Assembly (NCBI GenBank): GCA_937995655.1
Contig: CALKJI010000001.1
Coordinates: forward strand, 1 to 64,000
DNA: 64,000 nucleotides
Reading direction: 5' to 3'
DNA from: an uncultured Pseudothermotoga sp.
Lineage (GTDB): Bacteria > Thermotogota > Thermotogae > Thermotogales > DSM-5069
Shown: positions 53,599 to 61,633 of the stretch, one piece after another
Position numbering within the stretch: the first letter of the stretch is position 1
How the letters are laid out: the number at the start of each line of letters is the position of its first letter
Translations under genes and position numbers: made by a program
Notes under the pieces: model-generated
What the model was told of the DNA's origin: nothing
Seen by the model: only the letters and a program-made list of their open reading frames with translations
Database searches by the model: none

Positions 53599-54273
53599 TC
53601 AGAGAGCTATGGGCATCACTGGTACTTTTTCTGGAATTATTAACTTTGCCTCGGTGAACTGAACAACCTCTTCAACCGTTGTTTCTGGAGCGACTTCCTT
53701 AAGAACCAGGCCTTTGTCTGTTACCTCAATAACTGCCATATCCGTTACGATCAAATCAACACGCCTGATCGATGTCAATGGTAACGAACACTTTTTGATT
53801 ATCTTTGGTGCGTTTCCTTTTGCAACATGCTGCATTGCAACAATAACCTTTTTTGCACCTGTGACAAGATCCATAGCTCCACCCATACCTGGCACCATCT
53901 TGCCAGGTATCATCCAGTTGGCAAGATGACCCTCTTCGTCTACCTGCAGAGCACCAAGAACCGTTGCATCCACATGGCCGCCTCTGATTAAACCAAAGGA
54001 GGTTGCAGAATCAAAGGCACAGGCACCGGGCAAAAATGTAATGGGTGAGCCACCAGCATTAGTCAGATTGGGATGTTCGTAACCATTCATTGGAGCAGGT
54101 CCCATACCTAAAATACCATTCTCAGACTGCAGGAAAATCTCAACTTTTGGTGGTAGATAGTTTGCCACCAAGGTTGGAATGCCTATACCAAGGTTCACGA
54201 CATCTCCATCTTTGAGCTCCAGTGCCACCCTCTTAGCAATTACAACTTTGGCAAGATTTTGATCTTGTATCAT
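53599..54273 (-). CDS. atoA: Acetoacetate/butyrate CoA-transferase, beta subunit (AtoA type)
   Basis: 224 residues. Catalytic Glu is in the SENGILGMGP motif, followed by GGSPITFLPGACAFDSATSF, GALQVDEEGHLANWMIPGKM and GMGGAMDLVTGAKKVIVAMQ. With the alpha subunit it moves CoA between acyl-CoA and acetoacetate or another short acid. ATG 54273 overlaps the alpha subunit stop (ATGA). It is the last gene of a four-gene unit (atoE, thiolase, alpha, beta). Confidence 0.93.
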   Translation of the reverse strand: MIQDQNLAKVVIAKRVALELKDGDVVNLGIGIPTLVANYLPPKVEIFLQSENGILGMGPAPMNGYEHPNLTNAGGSPITFLPGACAFDSATSFGLIRGGHVDATVLGALQVDEEGHLANWMIPGKMVPGMGGAMDLVTGAKKVIVAMQHVAKGNAPKIIKKCSLPLTSIRRVDLIVTDMAVIEVTDKGLVLKEVAPETTVEEVVQFTEAKLIIPEKVPVMPIAL

Positions 54274-54929
54274 TTGGCATTCCCCCTCACTATGTAATCT
54301 ACAACAGCATGTGGTGTATGTATCTCGTTGGGGGAGAGCCCTCCAACCGGGACGAGCTCTTCAACTTGAACTATTGTAATTTTTCCTGCAAAAGCCATGA
54401 GCGGATTGAAATTTCTTGAGGTGAAGTTGAAGAAAAGATTTCCGTAGAAATCCGCCTTTTGAGCTTTTATCAAGGCAAAATCCGCTTTAAGTGCAGTTTC
54501 CACAAGGTATTCCTTGTCATCGATGACGATTTTTTGTTTGCCATTCTCAACGATTGTACCAACGCCAGTGGGTGTCAATATTCCTCCGAGTCCAAAACCA
54601 CCGGCACGAACTCTCTCAGCTAATGTTCCTTGCGGTACCAATTCTACTTCAAGGGTTCCTTCGATCATTTGTTTTTGTGTCTCTGGATTGGTACCGATGT
54701 GTGAAACGATAACTTTCTTTGCCATTTTACTGACTATCATTTTTCCTATGCCTTTGTCTGGAAAAGCCGTGTCGTTAGCAATGATGGTGAAATTCTTTTT
54801 TCCACTATTGATGAGTGCATCTATGAGCAATTCAGGTGTGCCATCTCCAAGAAATCCACCGATCATCAACGTGGCTCCATCTGGTATCATCTCTATGGCT
54901 TGCTCGACGGTTATGACTTTGTTTTTCAT
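54270..54929 (-). CDS. atoD: Acetoacetate/butyrate CoA-transferase, alpha subunit (AtoD type)
   Basis: 219 residues. Family blocks: MIPDGATLMIGGFLGDGTPE, KKVIVSHIGTNPETQKQM, EVELVPQGTLAERVRAGGFG. It forms a heterotetramer with the beta subunit. AGGAGG lies 12 bases before the ATG. The stop overlaps the beta start, as usual for these subunit pairs. Confidence 0.93.
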   Translation of the reverse strand: MKNKVITVEQAIEMIPDGATLMIGGFLGDGTPELLIDALINSGKKNFTIIANDTAFPDKGIGKMIVSKMAKKVIVSHIGTNPETQKQMIEGTLEVELVPQGTLAERVRAGGFGLGGILTPTGVGTIVENGKQKIVIDDKEYLVETALKADFALIKAQKADFYGNLFFNFTSRNFNPLMAFAGKITIVQVEELVPVGGLSPNEIHTPHAVVDYIVRGNAK

Positions 54930-54945
54930 CTTTCGAGGCCACCTC

Positions 54946-56151
54946 CTATGCGATGTTCTTGATGATTATTGCCGTTCCCATACCTCCACCTATGCACAGA
55001 CTTGCAAGACCAAGTTCAAGTCCTCTTTTCTTCATTTCATAGAGCAATGTCACCACTAATCTGTTGCCACTCGCACCAATAGGATGCCCAAGTGCTATTG
55101 CTCCGCCGTTGACATTCACTCTCTCTTCTAACCAGTCATCTGTAACACCATGTTCTTTCTTGAGATCTCTTAAGACCGCTATACTCTGTGCCGCAAAGGC
55201 TTCATTGAGTTCTATGAGTTGAATATCTGTGAGTTTCAGGTTGGCATTTTTCAAAGCCTTTGAAATGGCTCCAACAGGTCCTATTCCCATGATGGATGGA
55301 TCGACGCCATGTTGTGCAAAAGCCACAATTTCAGCCAAGGGTTTTAAACCATATTTTCTCACGGCATCTTCACTCGCAATGACTGTTGCAGAAGCTCCAT
55401 CGTTTATTCCCGATGAATTTCCCGCAGTGATTGTACCATCTTTCTTAAATGCAGGTTTTAGTCTTGCAAGCGATTCAAGGGTTACATCAAACCTTGGATG
55501 TTCATCTGTATCGAAGATTTTGTCACCCTTTTTGTCTTTTATTACATAAGGAACGATTTCGTCCTTGAATCTGCCCGTTTCAATTGCCTTTTTAGCCTTC
55601 ATCTGGCTTTTGTAAGCAAAAAGATCCTGTTCCTCTCTGGAGATACCATATTTTTCTACAAGATTCTCTGCCGTAACGCCCATGTGGTACATATTGAAAA
55701 CATCTGTTAGTCCATCAAATACCATGTGGTCTACTATTTCACCATTACCAAGTCTGTAACCAAACCTGGCTCTTGGCAACAAATAAGGTGCGTTGTCCAT
55801 ACTCTCCATACCACCGGCTAAGACTATTTCCGCCTGACTTGCCATGATATCTACGGCACCGATCATAATTGCCTTCATGCCAGAACCACACAACATATTC
55901 ACGGTATACCCTGGTTTTTCCGCAGGAACTCCCGAATAAATACTCACCTGTCTTCCAGGTCCCATGCCTTGCCCAGCCATGAGTATGTTACCGATGATTG
56001 TTTCGTCAACGAGTTCCGGCTTTACATTTGCTTGTTCCATGGCGGCCTTTGCTGCTGTGACTGCGAGTTGTACCGCCGGCACATCCTTTAAAGTCCCTTG
56101 AAAGGTCCCTATAGCGGTTCTTTTTGCACCAACGATATATACTCTTCTCAA
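54946..56151 (-). CDS. atoB: Acetyl-CoA C-acetyltransferase (thiolase)
   Basis: 401 residues from TTG 56151, 8 bases after GGAGG; a GTG three codons earlier is in the binding site. Active-site Cys is in NMLCGSGMKAIMIGA, the His in NVNGGAIALGHPIGASGNR, and the second Cys in LASLCIGGGMGTAIII. It condenses or cleaves acetyl-CoA/acetoacetyl-CoA. In this operon it should complete the conversion of acetoacetyl-CoA, made by the CoA-transferase, into two acetyl-CoA. Confidence 0.95.
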   Translation of the reverse strand: MRRVYIVGAKRTAIGTFQGTLKDVPAVQLAVTAAKAAMEQANVKPELVDETIIGNILMAGQGMGPGRQVSIYSGVPAEKPGYTVNMLCGSGMKAIMIGAVDIMASQAEIVLAGGMESMDNAPYLLPRARFGYRLGNGEIVDHMVFDGLTDVFNMYHMGVTAENLVEKYGISREEQDLFAYKSQMKAKKAIETGRFKDEIVPYVIKDKKGDKIFDTDEHPRFDVTLESLARLKPAFKKDGTITAGNSSGINDGASATVIASEDAVRKYGLKPLAEIVAFAQHGVDPSIMGIGPVGAISKALKNANLKLTDIQLIELNEAFAAQSIAVLRDLKKEHGVTDDWLEERVNVNGGAIALGHPIGASGNRLVVTLLYEMKKRGLELGLASLCIGGGMGTAIIIKNIA

Positions 56152-56180
56152 CTTACACACCTCCTTCGCATTTATTCATA

Positions 56181-57512
56181 TCACAAAATCAAGAACAGTA
56201 AACTTGTAACTACACCGCTCCACAAGAGTGCCATCACGCAGTATCCCATAATGTCTCGTATGTCAAGTTTTGCTACCGAGAGCAAGGGCAAAGCCCAGAA
56301 TGGTTGTATCATGTTTGTCCAAGCATCACCCCAAGCAACACCCATGATGACCTTTGGTACAGACGCACCGATCTTTTGTGCTGCTTGAACCATAATAGGA
56401 CCTTGCACAGACCATTGTCCGCCACCCGATGGAATAAACAGGTTGATCAGACCCGCGCTCCAATAAGTGAACAACGGAAGGGTCCTTGCCGAGGAGAAGG
56501 AAGCAAACCAGTTGGCGATCGTTGCAGCAAGTCCTGAGTTTATCATCATACCCATAATTCCAGCGTAGAATGGAAATTGTACTACGATTGCCCATACGGT
56601 TTTCCCAGCTTCAATCGCCGCATTGATGAAGTTCTTTGGTGTACCGTGCAGCAGTATTCCAAGCATCAGGAATATGAAATTGACTATATTCAAATCAAGA
56701 GAGCCTTTCTTGACTGTGAAGTAGTAAAAGATATATATTAAACCAATAATACCAATGATCAAGGATAGTACTGGGCTATACTCCATCTTTTCGGCTGGCG
56801 TCATTTCTGACCAATCTTTCTTGGCTGGTTTCTTTGCTTCAGCAAAAACTTCCGGATTGATTTCCACGATTTCTGTATCCTTCTTTGGATGCATTCCTGC
56901 CATGATGAACGGAAGCGTCAGGAGCAACAAAATGACAGGTAAATAACCAATCGGTGCAAAGATTGTCTGGGAAACGGGAACCAAACCAATGGTCTTCTCA
57001 AGGAAGTGACCTTTCGTATTCACAAGAAGTGGTGCAGAGGCCGAAAGTCCCGCATGCCATACAACAAACCCTGAATAAGCAGATGCTACAAGGAGCGGAT
57101 AATGTAACTTTTTACCTTTCATATTCTTTGCGATCTCAATGGCAAGCAGAGAAGAAAATATCAAACCAAAGCCCCAGTTCAAATAACTTGTAACAATCAT
57201 CACAACACATGCCAATGCAACGGCCTTAAACGGCGTGTTTGCGGCCTTAGCAATGGTTTTCAATATGGCTGCCATCGGTTTGGTCGAAGCAAGTATGTGC
57301 CCAGTCATCAAGACCAAACACATTTGCATTGCAAAGGCAAGCAAATTCCAAAAGCCATCACCCATGTAACGAATCATATCCATGGGACTTTTTTGTTGGA
57401 CGATCATTCCAAGTACGAATGTGATCAAAGTTAGCAAGAAAGCGAAAATCAACGCATCTGGTAGGTACCTTTTAGCAAACTTTGAAAAGGCTGACCCTAA
57501 AACTCTCAGCAT
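56181..57512 (-). CDS. atoE: Short-chain fatty acid transporter AtoE
   Basis: 443 residues, about eleven to twelve membrane helices (FAMQMCLVLMTGHILASTKP, LACVVMIVTSYLNWGFGLIF, NLFIPSGGGQWSVQGPIMVQ). The GGGQWSVQGP block is typical of AtoE. It carries short-chain acids such as acetoacetate or butyrate across the membrane. It is the first gene of the ato operon, with GGGAGGGTGAAGGC before the ATG and a promoter at 57547-57575. Confidence 0.92.
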   Translation of the reverse strand: MLRVLGSAFSKFAKRYLPDALIFAFLLTLITFVLGMIVQQKSPMDMIRYMGDGFWNLLAFAMQMCLVLMTGHILASTKPMAAILKTIAKAANTPFKAVALACVVMIVTSYLNWGFGLIFSSLLAIEIAKNMKGKKLHYPLLVASAYSGFVVWHAGLSASAPLLVNTKGHFLEKTIGLVPVSQTIFAPIGYLPVILLLLTLPFIMAGMHPKKDTEIVEINPEVFAEAKKPAKKDWSEMTPAEKMEYSPVLSLIIGIIGLIYIFYYFTVKKGSLDLNIVNFIFLMLGILLHGTPKNFINAAIEAGKTVWAIVVQFPFYAGIMGMMINSGLAATIANWFASFSSARTLPLFTYWSAGLINLFIPSGGGQWSVQGPIMVQAAQKIGASVPKVIMGVAWGDAWTNMIQPFWALPLLSVAKLDIRDIMGYCVMALLWSGVVTSLLFLIL

Positions 57513-57546
57513 GCCTTCACCCTCCCTTATTGAGATATCTGTTTTG

Positions 57547-57575
57547 ATTGTACCTCATCTGTATCTTGAAAACAA
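57547..57575 (-). promoter_or_regulatory. Promoter of the ato operon
   Basis: On the minus strand TTGTTT (57570-57575) and TACAAT (57547-57552) with exactly 17 bp between. The predicted start near 57540 gives a leader of about 28 bases to atoE. No operator symmetry is obvious. Confidence 0.6.
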
Positions 57576-57920
57576 AAATCAATGCTTTCTCAGAGCATTA
57601 GTGCCAACTAAGAAGATCAGTATTGGTTTTTGTGTTTTTTTCTCTATCTTCTCAATAACCAACAATTATATAAGAACTTGTATTTTTCTCCTTAGTCAAA
57701 ATGGAACCGAGAATAATTTATGTTTCAGAATAAGAATGCATATTCGCAAGCCTTCATGCTACAATAGAATAGATGAATCATTAGTTATACTAACTATTGA
57801 TTATGGACTCAAGAAATATATATTTCACCAAAACTCCATCTTATCTTCTGGGTAGCGTCTAAATTATTAATCTCTTTTGAAGTTACACAGATAGTAAAAG
57901 ACGAAATCCGTTTTATACAT
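57576..57920. other. AT-rich non-coding stretch between ato and lipoprotein promoters
   Basis: About 345 bp without a gene that I can support; reading frames here lack ribosome binding sites and show no domain. A small symmetric element TTAGT-TAT-ACTAA stands at about 57781-57793. Nothing else is seen. Confidence 0.5.
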
Positions 57921-57949
57921 TTGAAAAGAACACTACTTTTTGTTAGAAT
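57921..57949 (+). promoter_or_regulatory. Promoter of the lipoprotein gene
   Basis: TTGAAA (57921-57926) and TAGAAT (57944-57949) with exactly 17 bp spacing, one of the best sigma-A sites in the window. The leader to the GTG at 58052 would be about 95 bases. Confidence 0.65.
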
Positions 57950-58051
57950 GAAAGTGGTAAATAACAAGGTAAAAGACAATGATACTTACCTTAGTCCTGA
58001 GATTGTGAGCCCTTTTTATGTGATTGAAATCTTTCCTTTGGAGGGATCAAG

Positions 58052-58567
58052 GTGAAGAAGCTGTTTTTTCTTTTCATCGCATCCTTATTATTACTTTTTT
58101 CCTGTGCCGAACAGCAGCCGCAACAAATAACAGTAGAAGATCTTGCAAAAGACCTTACAAAGAAATTAGAAACACTCATAACAAGCCCCACAGCAGTTGA
58201 TTCTTATGTGAAAGTCTTGGCTTCTGGATCTGATGTGCAAGCAGAGAAATCCAAGTTCACTGACCAACTCAGAGGCACCATTTCCAATTTAGGAAAAAAG
58301 GTTGAGTATCTTGGTATAAGACTGTACGAAACCAAAGCCGCAACTCCTATTTATTCTTTCGACCTTGGTATGAAGCCTGACTCTGTGGACAAAGTTTATC
58401 TTCTCTATCTAATGTTTTCAGATCCGGCGAGCCAGCAGAAAAGTCCATACACAATCCCCTTTGTAACATTGAAGGGCGAGGAAGACCAGAATAGAATCTA
58501 TCTTGCAGTGATTTTCAAACGAGACAACACAATTTACACATATCCTAAGCCTCTCATCCAGCAATGA
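58052..58567 (+). CDS. Putative lipoprotein of unknown function
   Basis: 171 residues from GTG 58052 behind TTTGGAGGGATCAAG. The lipoprotein signal peptide KKLFFLFIASLLLLFSCAEQ has the lipobox Cys after LLFS, so the mature protein is anchored by lipid in the periplasm. After a helical region (ITVEDLAKDLTKKLETLI) comes a beta-rich domain with YSFDLGMKPDSVDKVYLLYL and IYLAVIFKRDNTIYTYPKP. No family is recognised. It ends 10 bp from the convergent EamA gene without a terminator hairpin. Confidence 0.85.
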   Translation: MKKLFFLFIASLLLLFSCAEQQPQQITVEDLAKDLTKKLETLITSPTAVDSYVKVLASGSDVQAEKSKFTDQLRGTISNLGKKVEYLGIRLYETKAATPIYSFDLGMKPDSVDKVYLLYLMFSDPASQQKSPYTIPFVTLKGEEDQNRIYLAVIFKRDNTIYTYPKPLIQQ

Positions 58568-58577
58568 ACTGAGAGAG

Positions 58578-59459
58578 CTACTTTGGGGTGTTTTGCAAAA
58601 CTTTCATTCTTTGTCCTCTAACGGTGATCACTAAGAGTGATGATAGAATCATTGTCATTCCAATTATTTGTTGGATCCCTATGATCTCTTTTCTAAAGAT
58701 CACACCAGCAATCACAGAAGTAACGGTGGTTAGATTGGAAAAAACTGTAGTCAAGGTCGGCGAAGCTTTCTTCACCATGTAATTGAGTAAAAAGAAGGCT
58801 ACTGCAGAGGAGAATGTTCCAAGATACAGAGCACTTGTGAGCACTTGAAAGTTGAGAACTAATTTGAGTTGACCTGTGAAAAGATTGACCATGCTGAAGA
58901 ACAAAAAGCCACTGATCATCATGAAAAAGGTGATCTCTTGTGGTTTAAAATCTTTTGACAATTTCCTGGATAAAATTGTGTATATACTGCCAGAAAAGAC
59001 CGCCAAGAGCATGAGAATCTTTCCGAAAAGATTTTGCATTGAAATATTGAATCCAACTATCAAAACTACGCCAAAAAACCCCATTGCCAACAGGGTATAA
59101 TGGAGTGAATCTACCTTTTCTTTCAGAATGAAGGCTGACAGCACATTAACGACTATAGGTATGAGGGCAATGATCATCCCGGCTTCTGAAGAATTTATTC
59201 TATCAATGCCGTAAATCTCAAAGATGAAATAGAGTATCGGCTGGAATAGAACCAGTTTCCACAGTTTCCAATAAGGCTTTCTCTCTATCGTGATTATTTT
59301 AAAACTCAGCAAGAACAAAAAGACTAAAGAGGCAACAAAAAAGCGATAGACCAAAAAATTCACTGGCGATACAAAATCCAGTGCGTTCTTTGTGAAAAGA
59401 AAGGAAAAGCCAAATATCGTTGAAACACCTACGCCAGAAAGGATAACATTCAGACCCAT
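58578..59459 (-). CDS. EamA/DMT-family transporter
   Basis: 293 residues from ATG 59459 (an ATG at 59498 would add 13 residues; neither has an ideal ribosome binding site, with AAAGGGG 12 bases before 59459). Ten membrane helices in two EamA repeats (VILSGVGVSTIFGFSFLFTK at the start, MLLAVFSGSIYTILSRKLSK in the second). Substrate unknown. It is divergent from the gntR-ABC operon across 250 bp that hold the GntR-type palindrome. Confidence 0.85.
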   Translation of the reverse strand: MGLNVILSGVGVSTIFGFSFLFTKNALDFVSPVNFLVYRFFVASLVFLFLLSFKIITIERKPYWKLWKLVLFQPILYFIFEIYGIDRINSSEAGMIIALIPIVVNVLSAFILKEKVDSLHYTLLAMGFFGVVLIVGFNISMQNLFGKILMLLAVFSGSIYTILSRKLSKDFKPQEITFFMMISGFLFFSMVNLFTGQLKLVLNFQVLTSALYLGTFSSAVAFFLLNYMVKKASPTLTTVFSNLTTVTSVIAGVIFRKEIIGIQQIIGMTMILSSLLVITVRGQRMKVLQNTPK

Positions 59460-59670
59460 AGAACTTTGATTCCCCTTTCTTAATAGATACCATATCATTT
59501 GCCGATCTTTCTTTCAACTCATCTCCAATTTCAGTATTATTCTTTGCATGCATCGCGCCTTCTACTACTTTTGCGATTCATTCTAAGCAATCATAACAGC
59601 CTCTGGTGAAACAGTTACCGCTGTACCGCAATGGGATATTAACTTTTTAGAAGTGATTATTTCATTTTAC

Positions 59671-59696
59671 TACTGTACTATTGTATTAGTACAGTA
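59671..59696. promoter_or_regulatory. Perfect inverted repeat, probable operator of the GntR regulator
   Basis: TACTGTACTA (59671-59680) and TAGTACAGTA (59687-59696) are exact mirror arms around TTGTAT. It lies 15 bp before the gntR start and just before its ribosome binding site GGGAGG, at the place of the promoter. YtrA-type GntR proteins autoregulate through such palindromes. Confidence 0.75.
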
Positions 59697-59711
59697 TAGG
59701 GAGGTACTTCT

Positions 59712-60092
59712 ATGTGGTTTTCCATAGACTTTGGTTCCCATGTACCCGTTTACAGACAGATAATGGAAAAGATGAAAACCCTTATCAAGTCAGGTGAATT
59801 GAAGAAAGGCGATTTTGTTCCGTCGATAAGAACCCTTGCTGAAGATCTTCAGGTGAACATAAATACCGTTGCAAGAGCTTACAGAGAACTGACAAATGAA
59901 GGAGTACTGAAACCCGTGAGAGGTGAAGGCTATGTTGTGGGCGAATTGAATGAGCAAGATTTTTTGGACCAACTGCTCAATCAGTTTGACCGCAGCGTTT
60001 TAGAATGCAAAAGGGTTGGTATCGACCAGCAACTGTTGATAGAAAGGCTGAAAGAAATCTATCGGAGGGATGACGATGATACTGAAGGTTGA
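59712..60092 (+). CDS. GntR-family regulator, YtrA subfamily
   Basis: 126 residues. The winged helix has VPVYRQIMEKMKTLIKSGEL, KGDFVPSIRTLAEDLQVNIN and NTVARAYRELTNEGVLKPVR, then GEGYVVG; the short C-terminal helix without ligand domain is typical of YtrA. It represses ABC exporter genes in its own operon in Firmicutes. GGGAGGTACTTCT lies before the ATG, and a palindrome (59671-59696) upstream is a likely site. It overlaps the next gene by 17 bp. Confidence 0.92.
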   Translation: MWFSIDFGSHVPVYRQIMEKMKTLIKSGELKKGDFVPSIRTLAEDLQVNINTVARAYRELTNEGVLKPVRGEGYVVGELNEQDFLDQLLNQFDRSVLECKRVGIDQQLLIERLKEIYRRDDDDTEG

Positions 60093-60858
60093 AGGACTTT
60101 CAAAATCCTACAAGCACAAGAAAGCCGTTGACAATGTCAGTTTCGAAGTAGAAGAAGGTTGTATCTTTGCACTATTGGGCCCAAACGGCGCTGGTAAGAC
60201 AACTACCATCAAATGCATTTTGGGTCTGAGAAAACCGGATTCTGGAAAGATAACGATGAATGGTTCCTTCGCATATTTGCCAGAGACTAAGGAACTTTAC
60301 AGGTACTTGACCATTGAAAAAATGGTTGAGATCTCTTCGACAATCACAGACAACTTCGACAAGCAAAGGGCTTATGAGATCCTTGATGATTTTCAAATAC
60401 CACTCAAAGAAAAAGTCGCCAACTTGTCTCATGGAATGCTCACGCAGACTTACATGGCTATAGTACTTGCTCAGAAAGCTGAGATCTATTTTATGGACGA
60501 ACCAACATGGGGACTAGATCCAATCATGAGAAACAAGGTTCTTGAAATGATCAGGCAGCTTTCTTACAATTCAGGCACGATATTTTATACAAGTCATATC
60601 CTTGCAGAGGTTGAAAAGATTGCTGATATAGTTGCAGTGATGGTGAAGGGCAAGATCGTTGAAATGGATCACCTTGACAATTTGAAAGAAAAATACGTTC
60701 TGTGTGTGGTACCAAAGGGCAAAAAACTCAATGGATTTCATTACAAGAGCACGGGAGCTGAAGATGTGTACGTCGTAAAAAAGGAATTTGCGGAAGGTTC
60801 TATCGAACCGGCAACTTTTGATGTGATCTTTGAAGCCTTAGTGAAAGGGGTGAGATAA
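60076..60858 (+). CDS. ABC exporter ATP-binding protein
   Basis: 260 residues from ATG 60076, seven bases after GGAGGG; the ATG at 60070 is only 1 base from it. Walker A LLGPNGAGKTTTIK, the Q loop is short (SFAYLPETKELY), the signature is ANLSHGMLTQTYM (SHG in place of SGG), Walker B IYFMDEPTWGLDP, and the H loop TIFYTSHIL. This matches YtrB/CcmA-like ATPases of ABC-2 exporters. It acts with the permease that follows and is probably repressed by the GntR protein. Confidence 0.93.
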   Translation: MILKVEGLSKSYKHKKAVDNVSFEVEEGCIFALLGPNGAGKTTTIKCILGLRKPDSGKITMNGSFAYLPETKELYRYLTIEKMVEISSTITDNFDKQRAYEILDDFQIPLKEKVANLSHGMLTQTYMAIVLAQKAEIYFMDEPTWGLDPIMRNKVLEMIRQLSYNSGTIFYTSHILAEVEKIADIVAVMVKGKIVEMDHLDNLKEKYVLCVVPKGKKLNGFHYKSTGAEDVYVVKKEFAEGSIEPATFDVIFEALVKGVR

Positions 60859-61622
60859 TGCTTAAGAAAGAATTCTATGACATGAAACTGAGAACCTTCG
60901 TAATCCTTGCGATAGGTGTAGGATTGTTTTTTGTTCTGGCACCTTTTCAGGATTTCACTGTAGAAATGCTAAAACAATATACGCAAATAGAGAATATGCC
61001 TAAATTCATTGAAAAGTTTTTGCCTAAACAATTGATAGAGAATTTGACCGACTGGAACTTTTACATTTACAGTCAGTGGTTTGGAAAGAATCTTGGACAA
61101 ATCGTTCCGATCGTTGCCATAATAATGGCTTTTCCGCTTTTTGCAAGGGAAACAGAAAATGGTACTATAGAGTTCTTGCTGGCAAGAAAGAGCAGAAAGA
61201 AGATCTTCTTTTCAAAATCGGCTCTGGGAATAATCGTAGTTGTATTTCTAATGATTATCTTTTCAATTCTTCCAGCTATCTATTCACCCTTAGCTGGGGA
61301 AAGGTTGAACTACAAACTCCTTGTGGGTTTTTCAATCCATACGGTGGTCGGTGCAGTTTTTTGGTACCTTGTTACAGTGTTTTTCTCTGTTATCTCAAAT
61401 GATCAGGTAAAACCTATCTTAATCTCTGTTGGCCTTTTGGCAATCACCACTGCGATAGGTATGATCAGGCTCACAAGATTTCTTAACACATACACCTATG
61501 TGCTGGGTAGCAAGGTGTTCCAAACAGGTCAGTTAGATATCAAGTACACACTTGGTCTGTTGATTGCATCTACGGTTGTCTTTTTCCTGAGCTACATAGC
61601 ATTCCTGAAAAAGGAATTTTGA
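60858..61622 (+). CDS. ABC-2 type permease
   Basis: 254 residues with six membrane helices. The ATG shares a base with the preceding TAA (TAATG). Blocks: FVILAIGVGLFFVLAPFQDF, GQIVPIVAIIMAFPLFARET (the first ABC-2 coupling region, with ENGTIEFLLARKSRKKIFFS after it), and the final LGLLIASTVVFFLSYIAFLK. It forms the exporter channel with the preceding ATPase. The exported substrate is unknown; related operons respond to cell-envelope antibiotics. Confidence 0.88.
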   Translation: MLKKEFYDMKLRTFVILAIGVGLFFVLAPFQDFTVEMLKQYTQIENMPKFIEKFLPKQLIENLTDWNFYIYSQWFGKNLGQIVPIVAIIMAFPLFARETENGTIEFLLARKSRKKIFFSKSALGIIVVVFLMIIFSILPAIYSPLAGERLNYKLLVGFSIHTVVGAVFWYLVTVFFSVISNDQVKPILISVGLLAITTAIGMIRLTRFLNTYTYVLGSKVFQTGQLDIKYTLGLLIASTVVFFLSYIAFLKKEF

Positions 61623-61633
61623 GAGGTGAGAAT

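Noticed and set aside
54514-55059. A 181-residue plus-strand frame opposite the CoA-transferase and thiolase genes.
   Set aside because: Shadow of strongly conserved genes on the other strand; no initiation signal or recognisable domain.
57948-58055. A 35-codon frame that begins with ATG in the -10 box of the lipoprotein promoter and ends in the lipoprotein start (GTGA).
   Set aside because: It has no ribosome binding site and its ATG overlaps the -10 hexamer, so the transcript would begin after it. The coupling at the end is probably chance.
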